Shown in pieces: positions 62,346 through 64,000 of a stretch of DNA of 64,000 nt. How positions within the stretch are numbered: position 1 is the stretch's first letter; every line of letters begins with the position of its first letter. Origin of the DNA: Rahnella inusitata_A (lineage in GTDB: Bacteria > Pseudomonadota > Gammaproteobacteria > Enterobacterales > Enterobacteriaceae). The position numbers and the translations under genes are program-made. The stretch is taken from assembly GCF_965118895.1 (NCBI RefSeq), contig NZ_CBCPJJ010000009.1:434001-498000 (forward strand), read 5' to 3'. The notes under the pieces are model-generated. The model was not told where the DNA came from. It searched no databases and saw only the letters and a program-made list of their open reading frames with translations.

Positions 62346-62421
62346 TTATCGCTCGATAATTAAATGATAATCTCCACTGGACTTATGCGCAACTATTTTT
62401 AATAATGATCGTTAAGTTATT
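62346..62421 (-). promoter_or_regulatory. Promoter of the small secreted protein with candidate ComR operator
   Basis: TTGCGC (62392-62387)-17-TATCAT (62369-62364) on the minus strand. TTATCG-CT-CGATAA (62346-62359) is a perfect dyad, and the block AATAATGATCGTTAAGTTAT lies at 62401-62420. The comR-like gene starts at 62504 on the other strand, so binding here could also regulate it. Confidence 0.65.
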
Positions 62422-62503
62422 TTTGTCATGAAAACTTATCTCATGAAAACGTATAACGAAAAGTTTAAACAACCATAATCACATGGTGATGGAAGGAGGG
62501 TGT

Positions 62504-63163
62504 ATGAGCACTGAACAGACGGCTTTGGTCCGGAAAAGTCGCGGTCGCCCAAAACAGTTCGACCGTGGAACTGCTCTGAGCAAGGCCTTGAATTTATTCT
62601 GGCGCCACGGCTATGAGGCCACGTCATTAGCGGATTTGGTCGAAGCCACAGGTGCTAAGGCTCCCACGCTGTATGCGGAATTTGGCAACAAAGAAGGGTT
62701 ATTTCGCGCAGCCGTTGAACATTATCTGACTAACTTTTACGAAAAGAGCTCATGTTTATTGAGCAAAACAGATTTGTCCGTCGAGGAAACCATCGGTCAG
62801 TACCTGCGTGCTATCGCAGAATTGTTTACTGACTGTGATACGCCGAGCGGTTGCTTTATGATCAGCGCCTCATCCGGAATGTCTTCATCATCCGCGGATA
62901 TCGCAGAAATGCTGCGCGCGCGCCATCTTTCTCAGGAACGCTCATTGTTCGAGTTCTTTGAGAAGAGAAAACAGTCAGGTGAACTGACATCTGTCATCGA
63001 CAGCGCACTGCTGGCGAAGTACCTCGCCTGCACCATTCAGGGTTTCTCGGTTCAGGCACGTGACGGCGCAACTGCCGCCGAGCTGAATCAGCTGATTGAT
63101 GTCGTTATGAAAATCTGGCCACAGCTGAGCAGAGCCACGGTTGTCAGCACTGCCGCGCACTGA
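62504..63163 (+). CDS. comR: TetR-family repressor, ComR-like
   Basis: 219 residues from ATG 62504 with GGAAGGAGGG upstream. The N-terminus KSRGRPKQFDRGTALSKAL, then FWRHGYEATSLADLVEATGA, KAPTLYAEFGNKEGLF and DTPSGCFMIS match E. coli ComR (YcfQ) very closely from memory. ComR represses bhsA (ycfR/comC) and is relieved by copper. Here it lies beside three BhsA-like genes and one more small secreted-protein gene, whose promoters carry a common dyad, so local control is likely. The oxygenase-like gene begins 3 bases after its stop. Confidence 0.8.
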   Translation: MSTEQTALVRKSRGRPKQFDRGTALSKALNLFWRHGYEATSLADLVEATGAKAPTLYAEFGNKEGLFRAAVEHYLTNFYEKSSCLLSKTDLSVEETIGQYLRAIAELFTDCDTPSGCFMISASSGMSSSSADIAEMLRARHLSQERSLFEFFEKRKQSGELTSVIDSALLAKYLACTIQGFSVQARDGATAAELNQLIDVVMKIWPQLSRATVVSTAAH

Positions 63164-63166
63164 CGG

Positions 63167-64000
63167 ATGTTGAGCATCAAAACGTTGTTAAGAAGTAAAA
63201 TAGAACGCCAGGTGCTGAGTATTTCGGGCCTGGCGTTGGGCGGTATAGATTTTGAAAAACCGGCGGGTGACCCAGGGCTGTTTGGTCCGGAAAGCGTAAC
63301 CTGGCGGATACACGGTGATTTCACATCCATGCTGTGCGGCGGCGTCAGTGCGTTGCTGTTGCAGATGCTTCACCCGCTTGCGCTCGCCGGTGTCTGGGAT
63401 CACTCCTCATTTCGCGAAGACATGCTGGGCCGGCTGCGACGCACCAGCCAGTTTGTCTCCGGCACCACCTTTGCGCCGATACGTGACGCCAATGCGTTAA
63501 TCGAAAAAGTAAAATTCATCCATTTGCGGGTGACCGGCACTGATGTGTACGGCACGCCGTATGCCGCCAGCGACCCGGACTTACTGGTCTGGGTACACGT
63601 CACTGAAGCCTACAGTTTTCTACAATCCCATCTGCGTTATCGCAACCCGGCGCTGAGTCTGGCGGATCAAAACCGCTATTATCAGGAATTCGCACGGGTG
63701 GCGGAAAGTCTTGGCTCTGCCAGCGTGCCGGACAGCGTAACGGCGGTGGAAGCCTATTTTCAGGCGATGCGTTCGCAGTTGCGCTGTGACGATCGCACAC
63801 TGGAAGTGGTGAGATTATTGCAGAACGCGCCCGCGCCCAGCCGTTTGGCGAAACCGGTAGGCAGCCTGCTGATTCAGGCGGGCATTGATCTTCTGCCTGA
63901 GTGGGCATCAAAACAGCTGGGGATTTCCCTTTCCCCTTTGAAACGCAAATCTGTCCGTTTTGGCACCCGCCGCATCGCGCACTTACTGCGCTGGGCGGTG
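63167..64000 (+). CDS. DUF2236 oxygenase MpaB-family protein (3' end outside window)
   Basis: At least 278 codons from ATG 63167, running off the window. The MpaB/latex-clearing-like domain is indicated by DPGLFGPESVTWRIHGDFTS, LLQMLHPLALAGVWDHSSFR with conserved His residues, FIHLRVTGTD and WVHVTEAYSFL. Relatives bind haem and oxidise hydrophobic substrates; the bacterial members are mostly uncharacterised. It starts 3 bases after comR, so it is probably translated together with the repressor. Promoter and substrate unknown. Confidence 0.8.
   Translation, partial: MLSIKTLLRSKIERQVLSISGLALGGIDFEKPAGDPGLFGPESVTWRIHGDFTSMLCGGVSALLLQMLHPLALAGVWDHSSFREDMLGRLRRTSQFVSGTTFAPIRDANALIEKVKFIHLRVTGTDVYGTPYAASDPDLLVWVHVTEAYSFLQSHLRYRNPALSLADQNRYYQEFARVAESLGSASVPDSVTAVEAYFQAMRSQLRCDDRTLEVVRLLQNAPAPSRLAKPVGSLLIQAGIDLLPEWASKQLGISLSPLKRKSVRFGTRRIAHLLRWAV

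Noticed and set aside
62351..62371. Fur-box-like GATAAT repeats at the 62014 promoter
   Set aside because: Match to the Fur consensus breaks after the first two hexamers; the dyad shared with other promoters explains the sequence better.

Overview
The window reads as a chromosomal segment of an enterobacterium, most likely of the Yersiniaceae (Rahnella/Ewingella/Rouxiella-like). This is judged from recalled similarity of bioABFCD, moaABCDE, uvrB, yvcK, ybhL, rhlE, dusC, pbpG, yohP, yohC, dld, roxA and ddlA to their E. coli counterparts; no database search was possible. Most of it is ordinary core genome on both strands. Accessory content consists of a giant adhesin locus, several small insertions and repeats, and a cluster of small secreted proteins at the right end.

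Layout. 1-15.6 kb: the 3' part of a giant BapA/LapA-type adhesin (about 33 Ig-like repeats are visible) followed by its own type I secretion system (TolC-like, ABC ATPase, HlyD-like). 15.6-19.1 kb: a repeated element, a basic-amino-acid binding protein, a YbdL-type aminotransferase and a divergent LysR regulator. 19.1-24.3 kb: the complete biotin locus (bioA divergent from bioBFCD) with a BirA-type operator. 24.3-28.5 kb: an orphan UrtE-like ABC ATPase with an altered signature motif, a long regulatory region with a LexA box and DnaA boxes, uvrB, and a VF530-type protein. 28.6-34.1 kb: an isochorismatase-like hydrolase, yvcK, a predicted molybdenum-cofactor riboswitch, moaABCDE and ybhL.

34.1-43.5 kb: a MITE-like element, mdtG, rhlE, a four-cysteine winged-helix regulator divergent from an MFS exporter, dusC, a VOC protein, pbpG, the 27-residue yohP and a racemase-like protein. 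43.7-47.6 kb: a three-subunit periplasmic gluconate-type dehydrogenase (Tat-exported small subunit, GMC flavoprotein, tri-haem cytochrome c). 47.9-51.0 kb: a coiled-coil membrane protein, yohC and dld. 51.2-55.0 kb: a phosphonate-type ABC transporter (phnC, phnD, two phnE) behind a Pho-box-like sequence. 55.0-59.5 kb: roxA, an aldehyde dehydrogenase, a cupin and ddlA. 59.6-60.3 kb: a HigBA-like toxin-antitoxin pair.

60.4-64 kb holds the most interesting material. Three tandem BhsA-family (DUF1471) genes and a fourth small secreted-protein gene lie beside a ComR-like TetR repressor and a DUF2236 oxygenase-like gene. In E. coli, ComR represses bhsA. Here three of the small-protein promoters share a TTGCRC-N17-TAnnAT core, a dyad (TTAWCG-NN-CGATAA) just past the -10 box and a common upstream block, which suggests an expanded, coordinately controlled ComR regulon. 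Two families of intergenic repeats also run through the window: a roughly 290-base element present twice, once with terminal inverted repeats, and GC-rich palindromes, two of which sit inside the bio and phn operons.
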